Source: Nocardia transvalensis
Lineage (GTDB): Bacteria > Actinomycetota > Actinomycetes > Mycobacteriales > Mycobacteriaceae
Assembly: GCF_015477765.1 (NCBI RefSeq)
Contig: NZ_JADLQQ010000015.1
Location: forward strand, 62,001 to 126,000
DNA: 64,000 nt
Direction of reading: 5' to 3'
The notes beneath the pieces were generated by a model that did not search any database, had not been told where the DNA came from, and saw only the letters and a list, made by a program, of their open reading frames with translations. Within the stretch, counting starts at the first letter, position 1. Each line of letters starts with the position of its first letter. Shown one piece after another: positions 51,592 to 60,401 of the stretch. Both the position numbers and the translations under genes were made by a program.

Positions 51592-51948
51592 TCACCTCCG
51601 TGTGCTGGTCTTTCGGTTGGTGCAGAGACGCGCGGACCCGCACACGATGACAACGGCCACGCGACCCGCGATGGTGGGCCCCTTGCCGGGCGAGGCGGCG
51701 ACGCCGCCGATTCTGGTCACGAGTGCCCTACCCCTCTCACAGCCCCAGCGCCAGGACGCGCGCCAGCCGAGCACGAACCCGGCCGCGAACCCCGCCGCCA
51801 CGGTGGCCGCCACCGCACCGACCACGACGTTCGCGGTGACAGCGCGCCTTGGCTCCTCCGGACGGGGTGGGATGTACGGGACGTAGCCATACGAGCGAGG
51901 CGGCGGGCCGTCGAAACGCGGATAGGTGACGCCGGTAGTGGTGTTCAC
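51592..51948 (-). CDS. membrane-anchored hypothetical protein
   Basis: 118 residues. A Pro/Tyr-rich cytoplasmic N-terminus (FDGPPPRSYGYVPYIPPRPE) precedes one membrane helix (VVVGAVAATVAAGFAAGFVL) and a basic C-terminus. 5 bp separate it from the ASCH gene. No family recognised. Confidence 0.55.
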   Translation of the reverse strand: MNTTTGVTYPRFDGPPPRSYGYVPYIPPRPEEPRRAVTANVVVGAVAATVAAGFAAGFVLGWRASWRWGCERGRALVTRIGGVAASPGKGPTIAGRVAVVIVCGSARLCTNRKTSTRR

Positions 51949-52073
51949 AGTGAATCCCCTGGCAAGTAGTGGTTAGTTCGGTTGCGTCGCGGCTATCAGA
52001 ATGCGGATGGGTACCGACAGTGCCGACTGCGAAGTCCCCGCGGGGCCGCCAGGCGCGGTGGCCGGGACGATGC

Positions 52074-52559
52074 TTACGGGGCGGCGCCAGCGGTGATCAG
52101 ATCCGCCTCGTACTTCGCGGTATATATGCGACCGTCCAGCCACTTGCTGACGACCGTGCGGTCGATGGTGACGTCCGCACGGATCGCCGGTGCGAGTGCA
52201 TCCTCCAATTGCAGGAGCCGGTCGCGCAGATAGGCCGACACATCGCACACCTGCTGCAGGCGCGCAACGTAGGCGGCGTCGACGAGCAGCAGCGTCCTGC
52301 ACACCACATCGGCCACGTGACCGACCAGTGCCGCCGCGGTCTCGTCCGCGATCACAGTGAGCGCCGGATCCGCACTGCCCCCGGACGTTTCGGCGCAACG
52401 ATGCGCAGGCTGGGATTCGGCGCTGATTTCCGGAGAGAACTCATCGGCCCCGACCGTTGCCGGGGTTTCGATCGGAGAGGCGGCCATCTGACGCCCGGGT
52501 CGTTCAGCGACATGACGGCCGGCACGCGAGGATGCCGCAGCAGCCGCGGTGTGGAACAT
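52074..52559 (-). CDS. hypothetical protein, first gene of the nuclease operon
   Basis: 161 residues from MFHTAAAAASSRAGRH. A 65-residue disordered front and a helical C-terminal domain (TAAALVGHVADVVCRTLLLV, RLQQVCDVSAYLRDRLLQLE). Typical of small accessory proteins. A shared promoter and hairpin lie about 85-145 bp upstream; AAGGAGAAC is the ribosome site. Confidence 0.55.
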   Translation of the reverse strand: MFHTAAAAASSRAGRHVAERPGRQMAASPIETPATVGADEFSPEISAESQPAHRCAETSGGSADPALTVIADETAAALVGHVADVVCRTLLLVDAAYVARLQQVCDVSAYLRDRLLQLEDALAPAIRADVTIDRTVVSKWLDGRIYTAKYEADLITAGAAP

Positions 52560-52641
52560 GATGTTCTCCTTGGCCGAGCCAGCGGCTTCGTCTGTGGGCA
52601 ATGCCACTGGGACACGGCTTGTTGGCTCGGAGCGAAAGGTC

Positions 52642-52658
52642 GAGGTGGTTAATCTCGC
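52642..52658 (-). promoter_or_regulatory. conserved leader hairpin, copy 3
   Basis: Transcript GGCGAGATTAACCACCTCG: a short CGAG/CTCG stem around a loop carrying TTAACCA, the same core as copies 1, 2 and 4. It starts about 10 nt after the predicted transcription start. Confidence 0.5.
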
Positions 52659-52676
52659 CAATGGTTGACACACGTC

Positions 52677-52705
52677 ACGATACTGCTTTTCGCATTATTT
52701 CTCAA
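52677..52705 (-). promoter_or_regulatory. promoter of the nuclease operon (ATARTGC family)
   Basis: Minus strand: -35 TTGAGA (52705-52700), spacer AATAATGCGAAAAGCAG (17 bp), -10 TATCGT (52682-52677). It differs by one base in the spacer from the promoter at 60.45 kb. Best-formed promoter pair in the window. Confidence 0.7.
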
Positions 52706-52772
52706 CGAGTTGCCCTTGTGACTCCAGGAGACCTCGCGCCCGTGGTAGGCGAAGATTCCCGACTCGAATGGC

Positions 52773-52817
52773 CGCGTGTCCCGCAGCCCTGGTGCGGTAC
52801 GGGCTGCGGGACACGCG
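52773..52817. terminator. strong hairpin terminator
   Basis: CGCGTGTCCCGCAGCCC (52773-52789) pairs over all 17 bp with its complement at 52801-52817 around an 11-nt loop. It follows the 67-residue minus-strand gene by 160 bp and precedes the nuclease-operon promoter. So it insulates one transcript from the next. Confidence 0.7.
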
Positions 52818-52978
52818 TGACAACGCGGTTGGTCAGACCGCGGATCGGTGGACATCTGTGGAGATGAATTCACCGAGTGTGGTGTCGACCAGACCGGCGA
52901 GCGCAGCTTCGAGCCGGTCATGCTGTCGCGCAGGCGAAGTCCGGGAACTGGCTGGGCGCCAGGGGTGTTCGATGGGGT

Positions 52979-53182
52979 TCAGCTCCCGATGTGGGGGATG
53001 TCCGCAGGCACCATCCGATTCGCTTGGACGAGCACCCATTTGGCGTGCCGCTTGGCCGGGCAGCTGGTGATCGGATGCTCGATGTGCACCTGCATGACCG
53101 CGTGGGCGTCCTCGGGTGTCCATGATTCTCCAGGCGGTGGTGCCGAACACACCATCAGGGCGGGGTGGGCTTGCTCCAGCAT
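52979..53182 (-). CDS. small hypothetical protein
   Basis: 67 residues from MLEQAHPALMVCSAPPPG, behind CAAAGGAGGACTACC. The C-terminus (CPAKRHAKWVLVQANRMVPA) matches short proteins seen repeatedly on Nocardia and Rhodococcus mobile DNA, with a His/Cys pair. Function unknown. Confidence 0.6.
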   Translation of the reverse strand: MLEQAHPALMVCSAPPPGESWTPEDAHAVMQVHIEHPITSCPAKRHAKWVLVQANRMVPADIPHIGS

Positions 53183-53319
53183 CGGTAGTCCTCCTTTGGA
53201 AGTACGGAAGCGCTGGATGCGTCGGTGTGGCAGGGGACCCGTGAGGAGCGGAACCGGCCGGTGAGGTGCCTAGTAGTTCTGACATCTGTGGTCTCTGCCA
53301 CGCTCACCGAGCATAGGAC

Positions 53320-53353
53320 GTACTTTTGTACCTGTCTAGTACTTTTATATTAG
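53320..53353 (+). promoter_or_regulatory. promoter with GTACTTTT repeats
   Basis: -35 TTGTAC (53326-53331), 16-bp spacer, -10 TATTAG (53348-53353). GTACTTTTGTAC and a second GTACTTTT form a dyad plus a repeat that overlap the promoter. This probably binds the XRE regulator of the same operon. Confidence 0.55.
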
Positions 53354-53431
53354 TTTGGATGTATGGGCTGATCGTGTGCGAACCGTACGATCTGGCGAAG
53401 GCAGTGACGCGACCGCCGAAGGAGATTGCCG

Positions 53432-53755
53432 ATGTACGCACTGGTTGTACGGTTCGAACTAAAGGACGGCGAGAGCGCCGAAGCGTTCGACCAACTGGTC
53501 GCACAGACTGTCCGCGGCATCCAGGAGAAGGAACCGGGCACCCTCGTCTACGCCACCCACCACGTCGACGGCGAACCTCTCGCACGCATCTTCTATGAGG
53601 TCTACCGCGACCGCGAGGCCTTCGACGCACACGAACGACAGCCCCACACGCTGCACTTCTTGTCGGAGCGGCACCGATACGTCGTCGACACCCGCGTCGA
53701 GTTCGTCACTCCCCGCGCCGACAGCAAGGGACTTCCAGTCGATGCCGGAAACTGA
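53432..53755 (+). CDS. antibiotic-biosynthesis-monooxygenase (ABM) family protein
   Basis: 107 residues from MYALVVRFELKDGESAE; GGAG lies 8 nt before. The ABM pattern is complete: opening strand, FDQLVAQTVRGIQEKEPGTL, VYATHHVDGEPLARIFYEVY, DREAFDAHERQPHTLHF. A ferredoxin-like barrel that may oxidise a small molecule or act as a heme or quinone modifier. Its end overlaps the regulator gene. Confidence 0.8.
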   Translation: MYALVVRFELKDGESAEAFDQLVAQTVRGIQEKEPGTLVYATHHVDGEPLARIFYEVYRDREAFDAHERQPHTLHFLSERHRYVVDTRVEFVTPRADSKGLPVDAGN

Positions 53756-54941
53756 CGACATCGAACTGGGTCGCAAGATCGCCCACTTCCGGACACGAAA
53801 AGGGTTGTCGCAGAGGGAACTCGCACCACTGATCAATCGGTCGGAGGCATGGCTGTCGCAGGTCGAACGTGGCGTTCGGAAAGTCCCGCGGCTCGACGTC
53901 CTCGAGCGGATCGCCGAAGTCCTGGACGTGCCGCTAGCAGAATTCGCACCGACTGCACCGGCTGTAGCGGCTGAAGAGGTGCCGCCGGACGCGATTCCGT
54001 TGCGGCTGCTGTTGAGTGCGAACTACGCGCTGCGCGCGCTGACCGGAAGTCGGGGACACGCGAACCTCGACTCCCTGGGACGCGATGCCGACCGCGCCTG
54101 GACGTTGACGCATGAGTCACGGTACGACGAACTCGTGCCGCTGTTGGAGAGGCTGTTGCCGCAATTGGAAGCGGCTGCGACGGTGGAGCAGAGTGGGCCA
54201 GAAGTCTACGCGATCTTGGCACGCAGCTACCACGCCTGCGCTGCTGCATTGGCGAAAATGCAACAGTTCGATGCAGCGTGGGTGGCTGCCGACCGTGCCA
54301 TCTCCAACGCGGGGCGTGCGAGGGACCCCCTGCTCATGGGCGAAGGCGCGTTCCGCCTGACGCTCGTGTTCCAAGGTGCGCAACAACTCGATCAAGCCGA
54401 CCACACTGCATCCACAGCGAGAACCGCACTCGAAGGGCTCGTCACCGAAGGCGTTCCGGAAGCATTGAGTGTCTACGGGGCACTGACATTGCAGCAAGCC
54501 ATCATCGCCGCCCGAACCGACCGTGCCTCCGACGCACGGCGACATCTCGACGACGCGCAAGCCGTCGCCACACGACTCGGTGGAGATCGCAACGACTACC
54601 ACACCGAGTTCGGCCCGACGAACGTCCAACTGCATAACGTCGCCGTCGCGGTCGAACTCGGCGACGCCGGCGAGGCCATCCGGATTGCCGGCGCGATTGA
54701 CGCCTCGACTCTGTCCGCTGAACGGCGCGGCAGACTGCTGATCGATGTAGCACGCGCCTGGGCACAGCGGCGAAACGTTGCACAGGCGCTGTCGGCACTG
54801 GAAGAGGCCGAAAGGCTTACCCCCGAACAGGTTCGCCACCACCGCCTGGCGCATGCCTGCATCCGTGACCTGCTCCGCATCGGGCGCCAGCCGCCACCGG
54901 GATTGGCCGAGCTAGCGGGCCGCGCTGGCATCGAAACGTAG
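53742..54941 (+). CDS. XRE regulator with TPR-like C-terminal domain
   Basis: 399 residues from MPETDDIELGRKIAHFRT. Residues 8-62 are an XRE helix-turn-helix (RKGLSQRELAPLINRSEAWL, SQVERGVRKVPRLDVLERIA). From 90 on, paired helices repeat (SYHACAAALAKMQQFDAAWV, TALEGLVTEGVPEAL), like TPR sensors of Streptomyces. It overlaps the monooxygenase gene by 14 bp and probably controls it and itself. Confidence 0.85.
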   Translation: MPETDDIELGRKIAHFRTRKGLSQRELAPLINRSEAWLSQVERGVRKVPRLDVLERIAEVLDVPLAEFAPTAPAVAAEEVPPDAIPLRLLLSANYALRALTGSRGHANLDSLGRDADRAWTLTHESRYDELVPLLERLLPQLEAAATVEQSGPEVYAILARSYHACAAALAKMQQFDAAWVAADRAISNAGRARDPLLMGEGAFRLTLVFQGAQQLDQADHTASTARTALEGLVTEGVPEALSVYGALTLQQAIIAARTDRASDARRHLDDAQAVATRLGGDRNDYHTEFGPTNVQLHNVAVAVELGDAGEAIRIAGAIDASTLSAERRGRLLIDVARAWAQRRNVAQALSALEEAERLTPEQVRHHRLAHACIRDLLRIGRQPPPGLAELAGRAGIET

Positions 54942-55000
54942 GCCGCACCGTGCATCGACGGAGCTCCGATCAAACGCGATGCGCCTCTTCGTCTCGCGCC

Positions 55001-55954
55001 TCACGCTGGTCGCCGTTTCACGATCGCGGTCCGCGGCTTTGCCTGGAAGTGTTCGAGGATCGCGGTGAGTATCTCGGTGACACTGGTCTCCGGTAATGCG
55101 GTGATGACCCTGCTGGCGTCGGCCGGTTTCATGCCCGTCAGCAGCGCGATCAGCTCCTTCGGCCTGTTCGCCGCGAGACTTGTGATCGTCGGGTCGTCCG
55201 TGTTGGGGGCCCGGGTCTGAGCGGGCTGTTCCCGATCGCGGGCCGCGGGCCGCAGCGACTGCATGCGGTGGAATTCGGCGCGATTCCACGCCTGCACCCA
55301 TTCGTGTTCCGATTTCCAGGATCGGTCCATTTCCTTGACGCCATGGAGGGTGTTCGAGCGGATCAGCAGCACGACCAGCAGCTTGCGGAACACGACGAGC
55401 TTCGGTCGCCGTTTGCCGTTGAAGATCTCCGACAATGTCGTCGCCGAGGAGGATACCTGCGGGCCCGGGGCCGTCTCCACGTCCATCAACAGAGCGCGAA
55501 GCGGCGGGTTGCCGACCGCGGCTCGGAACCGCCGCAGTTCGAACGCCAACTCGTCGAAGGTGTCCACAAACTCAGGGCGCGGCCGCCAGTCGTCGTATCC
55601 GGACAGGTCCGGGCTGTCCGGCTCGAACTCCGGCTCCACGACCCATCCCTGCGGAGTAGGGACCAGATCCGCCGCCTTACCCGCGAGCCGCAGGCGCGTG
55701 TCCTGCCAGTAGTCGTGCCACTGCTCGATCTCCTCCTCGCCGGCGCCGCAGGCGCGGAGCAGCGCCGCCGCGGATTCCCAGGTCGGGAACCTCTTTCCGC
55801 TGAGCGCGGCGGCCAGGGTGGAGTGCGAGTAGTTGACCCTGCTGGCCAACTGCCGGTAGGTCAGCGTGGAGTCCTTCTCGACCCTTGCACGCAGCCGGCG
55901 CGCGAAGTTTCCGATCGGTCCGGGGTCCTCGATCGGATTTCGTTTCCTCCCCAC
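55001..55954 (-). CDS. XRE-type regulator
   Basis: 317 residues from a GTG (VGRKRNPIEDPGPIG). The XRE domain is at 15-75 (LTYRQLASRVNYSHSTLAAA, LSGKRFPTWESAAALLRACG). A second such domain follows at about 160-215 (ALLMDVETAPGPQVSSSATT, LSEIFNGKRRPKLVVFRKLL). The C-terminus (KELIALLTGMKPADASRVIT) is helical. 7 bp after the small membrane gene. Confidence 0.75.
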   Translation of the reverse strand: MGRKRNPIEDPGPIGNFARRLRARVEKDSTLTYRQLASRVNYSHSTLAAALSGKRFPTWESAAALLRACGAGEEEIEQWHDYWQDTRLRLAGKAADLVPTPQGWVVEPEFEPDSPDLSGYDDWRPRPEFVDTFDELAFELRRFRAAVGNPPLRALLMDVETAPGPQVSSSATTLSEIFNGKRRPKLVVFRKLLVVLLIRSNTLHGVKEMDRSWKSEHEWVQAWNRAEFHRMQSLRPAARDREQPAQTRAPNTDDPTITSLAANRPKELIALLTGMKPADASRVITALPETSVTEILTAILEHFQAKPRTAIVKRRPA

Positions 55955-55961
55955 CGCCGGA

Positions 55962-56213
55962 TCAGCTGCGCTGCGGCATGGCCGCAGGTGCTGGCTGGAT
56001 CGACGTCCCGATGACGCACAGCCAGCGCAGCGCGACAATAGCGGCCGCGCTGGCACCGACCGGGATCGATAGTGCGACCATAGGAGCGACGTCGTGGGAG
56101 ATCAGCACTCCCGCGACGATGATGAACATCGCGAACACGAAGACGTAGCTGACGAACCACCATCCGGGCAGGCAGCTCTTCGCCGAGGACACACGGGACC
56201 CCACGTAAATCAC
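55962..56213 (-). CDS. small membrane protein, possibly leaderless
   Basis: 83 residues from GTG (VIYVGSRVSSAKSC). Two membrane spans (FVSYVFVFAMFIIVAGVLI and VALSIPVGASAAAIVALRWL). -10 TATAGA lies 6 nt before the GTG with -35-like TTCAGT 16 bp upstream, so the mRNA may begin at the start codon. It leads into the XRE gene. Confidence 0.55.
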   Translation of the reverse strand: MIYVGSRVSSAKSCLPGWWFVSYVFVFAMFIIVAGVLISHDVAPMVALSIPVGASAAAIVALRWLCVIGTSIQPAPAAMPQRS

Positions 56214-56866
56214 CCGCAATCTATACTTTTCGGACTTTTGGACTGAACGGTCATGTTGTTGCGGATCCGAGGTAGGCGCCTCGGCGGGCATCCGCAGCCA
56301 CACGGCAACTCATAGTGCCCTGTTGTTGCCGCCGGTGAACATAGTGTGTTGTAACCAGATTGTCCGAAGCTTGGCCCGGTCTTTTTCCGCCGATTGTGCG
56401 GTTGTGGGATACGCCGTGGACAATGCGTCCGGAACACGCTGGCCACAGCATCGGGGTTTCGTTCTGTCCCGTTTTGTTCGACGGTGAACTCGGTTACCGA
56501 TTATTTATCAATAGGGTCTGGTCCCCGAGGCCGCGAGGCAGCATCCTTACAGCTGTCACCTTGCGGAGAAGCGCGAGCGCGACACGAGGACGGGCACCGT
56601 TGGACTGAACGTGTCCCTGTTTCCGTGGGGTATCTGTAGGCGCAGATACCCCACACCTCGCACAATGTGGAAACCCAAGCCGCCGGCAAGTCCTTACGGC
56701 GATGCTCGCTCCGCAAGATGGGAATCGGTGACATCTCACCAATTTTCCAGTCCGGCGGGGATGATCGGCGGGATGCCGCGGTCGTCCAGCAAATCGATCG
56801 GCTGTCCAGCAAACTCGCCTCGATGAGAGGCTGTCATCGTTTGCTACTCATCGCATCGATCATTGG
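56214..56866. other. long gap without a convincing gene
   Basis: 653 bp. It holds a perfect hairpin at 56625-56654 and a possible 33-codon minus-strand frame at about 56730-56830 (MTASHRGEFAGQPIDLLDDR). Other open frames are shadow-like. It may be debris left by deletion, as a paralogue fragment lies next to it. Confidence 0.35.
56625..56654. terminator. hairpin terminator
   Basis: GTGGGGTATCTG (56625-56636) and CAGATACCCCAC (56643-56654) pair perfectly with a 6-nt loop. It lies downstream of the minus-strand genes at 57.0-57.5 kb and upstream of the membrane/XRE pair, so termination of the former is plausible. Confidence 0.6.
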
Positions 56867-57061
56867 TCAGTCCGGCGATCGCAGCGCGGCCGACGCGCCC
56901 ACGTCGGCGGGCCAATGTTCCAGCAGCACCAGCACATCACCGTTCCGGTCGCCGAAGTCCTCAACCACGGCAGCCCAGAAGTATTTGGTGGCATCGATCT
57001 CGGCATTTCGTGCCCCGCGGCGTTCCCGGCTGCGGCACCCGCGGCGGGCGCCCACACTCAT
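56867..57061 (-). pseudogene. truncated paralogue of the 47.9 kb gene
   Basis: 64 codons coupled to the gene before it by ATGA. YFWAAVVEDFGDRNGDVLVL then LEHWPADVGASAALRSPD matches the centre of the 176-residue protein at 47928, but both flanks are missing. About 78 bp of DNA is nearly identical between the two sites (near 48118 and 56919). Likely a deletion remnant. Confidence 0.55.
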
Positions 57062-57456
57062 TTCCCGGCCCCGGTGGCTGACTGCTGGGGAGTCGATAAG
57101 GCGTCTTCCGGACTGTGGACGTCGATGTCACCTTCCGGGGTGATCGTGACAACGCCGCCGTATAGCTGCGAGTAGATGAGGATGGCGCGTGCCAGCTTGG
57201 ACGCGACGGTCGCAGCGGCAGCCTCGGTCTTGAACTGCGCCACAACACGTTTGGTCGGCTGGAACCAGGCGGTGCACGTCTTGTCGTTCCAGTGCCAGTC
57301 GCCGATCGGTCCGGCCAGGGTGACGACCACCTGGACGTCATGAGGCTTGCGGGAGCGAGAGGGAGCGGCGGAGGCGATGACCTGGGTGCCGATCTCCACG
57401 ATCCGATCCGAGCGCAGCCAGTCGTTGTCTACTGTCGGGATCCACAGTTCGGGCAT
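57058..57456 (-). CDS. small hypothetical protein, paralogue of the 10.3 kb gene
   Basis: 132 residues from MPELWIPTVDNDWLRSDR; this start is chosen by comparison with the paralogue, though an ATG at 57471 is also possible. Shared features are the R-S/A-DRIVEIG segment, the GDWHWNDKTC core and a helix with GGVVTITPEGDIDV. No known domain. Confidence 0.65.
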   Translation of the reverse strand: MPELWIPTVDNDWLRSDRIVEIGTQVIASAAPSRSRKPHDVQVVVTLAGPIGDWHWNDKTCTAWFQPTKRVVAQFKTEAAAATVASKLARAILIYSQLYGGVVTITPEGDIDVHSPEDALSTPQQSATGAGK

Positions 57457-57533
57457 TCGGCCATTCTTCATTGAGTGCAGCCCCGTACATAAACGTTCCC
57501 AGACGATGCCGCACGCTCCTATCGTGTCCTGGC

Positions 57534-57908
57534 ATGGCGACCGCAACCATCACCATGAACGACGCCCTGTTCGCGCAAGTGCAGCAGGCGGCCGGGGCAG
57601 ACCTCTCGGCATGGGTCGAGAAAGCCTGCTGGTCCCGGCTGTTCACCGAGACCGCGCGTGCCCAGGCCGCATGGGAGCGCACCCACCCGGCCGAGGCCGC
57701 CGAGCAGCGAGCCGCGGAAGCTGCCCACTACCTGGAGATCGAGGCCGAGCGGGAAGCCCAATACCTGGCCGAGGAAGCCCGGTCGCAGCGCGGCGGCGAC
57801 GGGGACGGACCGACTGCCGAGGAGCGGGCCGCGGCCGAGCGGCGTGCCCGGGAGCTTTTCGAGCGGGCCGACCGACGGCTACGGGAACGGGAAGAGGGCG
57901 AGCAGTGA
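57534..57908 (+). CDS. RHH-like protein with charged coiled-coil tail
   Basis: 124 residues from MATATITMNDALFAQVQQ. The first 45 residues give strand, helix and helix (AAGADLSAWVEKACWSRLFT) like an RHH antitoxin. A long Glu/Arg/Ala coiled coil follows. No toxin gene is next to it, so it may be an orphan antitoxin or a regulator. Divergent from the gene at 57456. Confidence 0.6.
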   Translation: MATATITMNDALFAQVQQAAGADLSAWVEKACWSRLFTETARAQAAWERTHPAEAAEQRAAEAAHYLEIEAEREAQYLAEEARSQRGGDGDGPTAEERAAAERRARELFERADRRLREREEGEQ

Positions 57909-58109
57909 GCCAACTACGGTAGCCGTCGGCGACAGACTTTGTCGGACAAGGGTTTTATCGTGGTTGACGGGACCTACGGCACGACGCTGTTTGTGCGTAG
58001 CAGGAAGACTAATCCGGGCCAACGGCGGTGAGGAAAGCGGGAACGCTGAAGCATCAGAAGTGGTTAGAAGGAAGCGTCCTCATGGCCTCACCGGCGACGA
58101 GTATACCCG

Positions 58110-60257
58110 TCAGCTGGGGATCAGTTCACCGAGGTTTACGGGCGTGATGACCACCGATCCGTCGGGCAGCTCGCCGGGATCTTCGAGCCCGATATAGGTG
58201 ACGGGCTGCTCCCCGGCCGGGCTGCCGATTTCGGCATCCATCAGGTCCGCGAGATAACCGATCGTGAGATACCGGTGGTCCAGGAGGGAACGCACCAGCT
58301 CGGTGGCGGTGGCCCGATTGTTCTCGACCCGGTTGAAGTTCGGATGCCCGGACAGGTGCAGGTGCAGCCACACTGCCCGCCAACGCCGATCGGTGGGGCG
58401 GACAAACGCCATTGGCAATGCGACCCGCCCGGCGCCACGCAGTTCGGACTTCATACGCACGGTCCGCGGCTCGAACGGCGTGCCCTCCTGGTCCGATTCG
58501 CGGAGCATGAACCCGAAGAACGACTCCGCGACCTCGTCGAACCCTTCTCCCGAGTAGATGTTCACCTGCGGGATCACGATGTCGGCGGCGATCTTCGACA
58601 GGTCGAGGTCGATGAATTCCGACGCCCCGTGCGGGGCCTCGGTGATGTCTCCGGAGTGTCGGCCACCGGCAGCGGTGAGGCTGGTGTACGACAGCCAGAT
58701 CGGCATCTGGAATGCGTCGTCGAGCATCAGCGCCGACAGGTCGAAGTCGGTGCGGTGTTCCCGCTGCCGCCAGTACACGAAGAACCGCAGCAGCTGCCCC
58801 TCCACGGTCGACACCGACCCGCGGGGCAACGCACCGAACCCGCCAGCGACAGCCTTGCCGGTCAGCGGCAGCGCCACATCCAGCATGCCGGAATCGATCA
58901 CCCACCGTGAAGGAGTCGTCGCCAGCCGACGGCGGATCTCGTCGTCCAGCGCGGCCTTCAACTGGTCGAGGATGACGTCCGGGATCGGTGCCCGGGTGTC
59001 GTCGGTGATGTGGCCGCGGGCGAGCTGGTTGACGAACACCCGGCGCGTCGCGCCGCCGCGGTTGTCGAGGTGTTCGCGCAGCGACAGCAGCACCCGCCCC
59101 GAGACGCTGGCGGCATTGGCCGCGATGATGTCGACGATCGTGCCCTGGTCGTCGCGTGTCGCGCTGTGGCGGAGCAGCCTGTCCGCCGCCCGGAACAACT
59201 GGCCCGGCGCCGACTGCAAAAGCTTGGCGGCGTCGACCGTCCGGCGGCCGTTGACCAGTTCCTCGACCCTGCCGGCGAACGACTGGGCATGCTGCTGGCC
59301 GCGAGCGACCGCGAAAACCTGTGCCGCATGCGGATACTGCGGATACTCGTGCGGATGCAACCGCTCCCCCAGCCGCTTCCACTGCTCCCGATACTGGCTC
59401 ACATCACCGAGCACAGCCGGATTGCCGCGAACCACCCCGTCCAGGCCGGACAGCAGCGCACGACGGAGGCGGCGGCCGAGCGCCCGGAACCGGGTCGGCT
59501 GCGCCAGGGTCACGTCACCGCCGCAGAGCACGCAGGCCAGCCGCAGCACGTCGGTCACCGTGCCCAGCAGCGCGGGTGCGCCCATCGTCACGCGCACCTG
59601 GTTGATCAGCGCACGATTCTCCCGGACCGGGATCTCGGTGGGCTGATCCTCGTCGAACGCGCACGCACGCGCCAGCAGCAACAGTGCCTCGCGGTCGTCG
59701 TCATTGCCCGGCGTCGTCGCGGCGGCCATCGCACGGTAGAGGCGCGACGCCTCGACTCCGAGCGTGTCGCCGGCATGCAGCACCGTCACCCGGTCGCCGG
59801 CACCAGCGATGAATCCCGCGTGCGCGGCGAGCATTTCGGTGTAGCTGTGCTGGTAGCGGCCGTACTTCGGCAGGCTCAGCAGATTCAGCGACCCCAGCAG
59901 CACATCGCCGCCGATCTGAGCCGCCGCCAACGGATCCGCCAGCGCCTCCAGCACGCACTCGGTCCAGAACTCGACGGTGTCGGGCACATTGCGCGGGAAG
60001 TCACGGAAATACACGTTGTGCTGGACGTGATCGCCGACCATGCGCCGCACGATCGCCAGCACCCGCACCGCGGTGTCGATCACCGTGCCCTCCGACAGCG
60101 TCGACAGATGCGTGAACAACGAATCGGACAGCTTGAACCCGACCGACATCAGCGCCGCATCGAACTGACGCGCGGCGACCGCACCCGCGCCCGGAGTCCC
60201 TTCGGGCGCGGGGAGTCGCAGCGTCCGGCGGATCACCAAGTCCTCGATGTCGGTCAC
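58110..60257 (-). CDS. large protein with C-terminal TerD-like domain
   Basis: 715 residues from a GTG (VTDIEDLVIRRTLRLP) after GAGGAGCAGGCATC. Residues 20-480 are long alpha-helical repeats (AAKLLQSAPGQLFRAADRLL). The part from about 530 to 690 follows TerD proteins: DFDLSALMLDDAFQMPIWLS, then GGRHSGDITEAPHGASEFID, then DLDLSKIAADIVIPQVNIYS, GEGFDEVAESFFGFML. TerD folds bind calcium in stress responses. Promoter and hairpin of the shared type lie 140-210 bp upstream. The family label is fairly secure; its job is not known. Confidence 0.6.
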   Translation of the reverse strand: MTDIEDLVIRRTLRLPAPEGTPGAGAVAARQFDAALMSVGFKLSDSLFTHLSTLSEGTVIDTAVRVLAIVRRMVGDHVQHNVYFRDFPRNVPDTVEFWTECVLEALADPLAAAQIGGDVLLGSLNLLSLPKYGRYQHSYTEMLAAHAGFIAGAGDRVTVLHAGDTLGVEASRLYRAMAAATTPGNDDDREALLLLARACAFDEDQPTEIPVRENRALINQVRVTMGAPALLGTVTDVLRLACVLCGGDVTLAQPTRFRALGRRLRRALLSGLDGVVRGNPAVLGDVSQYREQWKRLGERLHPHEYPQYPHAAQVFAVARGQQHAQSFAGRVEELVNGRRTVDAAKLLQSAPGQLFRAADRLLRHSATRDDQGTIVDIIAANAASVSGRVLLSLREHLDNRGGATRRVFVNQLARGHITDDTRAPIPDVILDQLKAALDDEIRRRLATTPSRWVIDSGMLDVALPLTGKAVAGGFGALPRGSVSTVEGQLLRFFVYWRQREHRTDFDLSALMLDDAFQMPIWLSYTSLTAAGGRHSGDITEAPHGASEFIDLDLSKIAADIVIPQVNIYSGEGFDEVAESFFGFMLRESDQEGTPFEPRTVRMKSELRGAGRVALPMAFVRPTDRRWRAVWLHLHLSGHPNFNRVENNRATATELVRSLLDHRYLTIGYLADLMDAEIGSPAGEQPVTYIGLEDPGELPDGSVVITPVNLGELIPS

Positions 60258-60401
60258 GATGCCTGCTCCTCGTTCAGATCGATAGGTGCCATGGTCGCCG
60301 CTGACGAGCCGCGCTCGCCAGCGATATTCGGTCGGGATGCCGGGATCCGATCCGTGGAAGTACCCCCGCGCCAGCCCGTTCCAGCTCCAAGTTTCGGTGG
60401 A

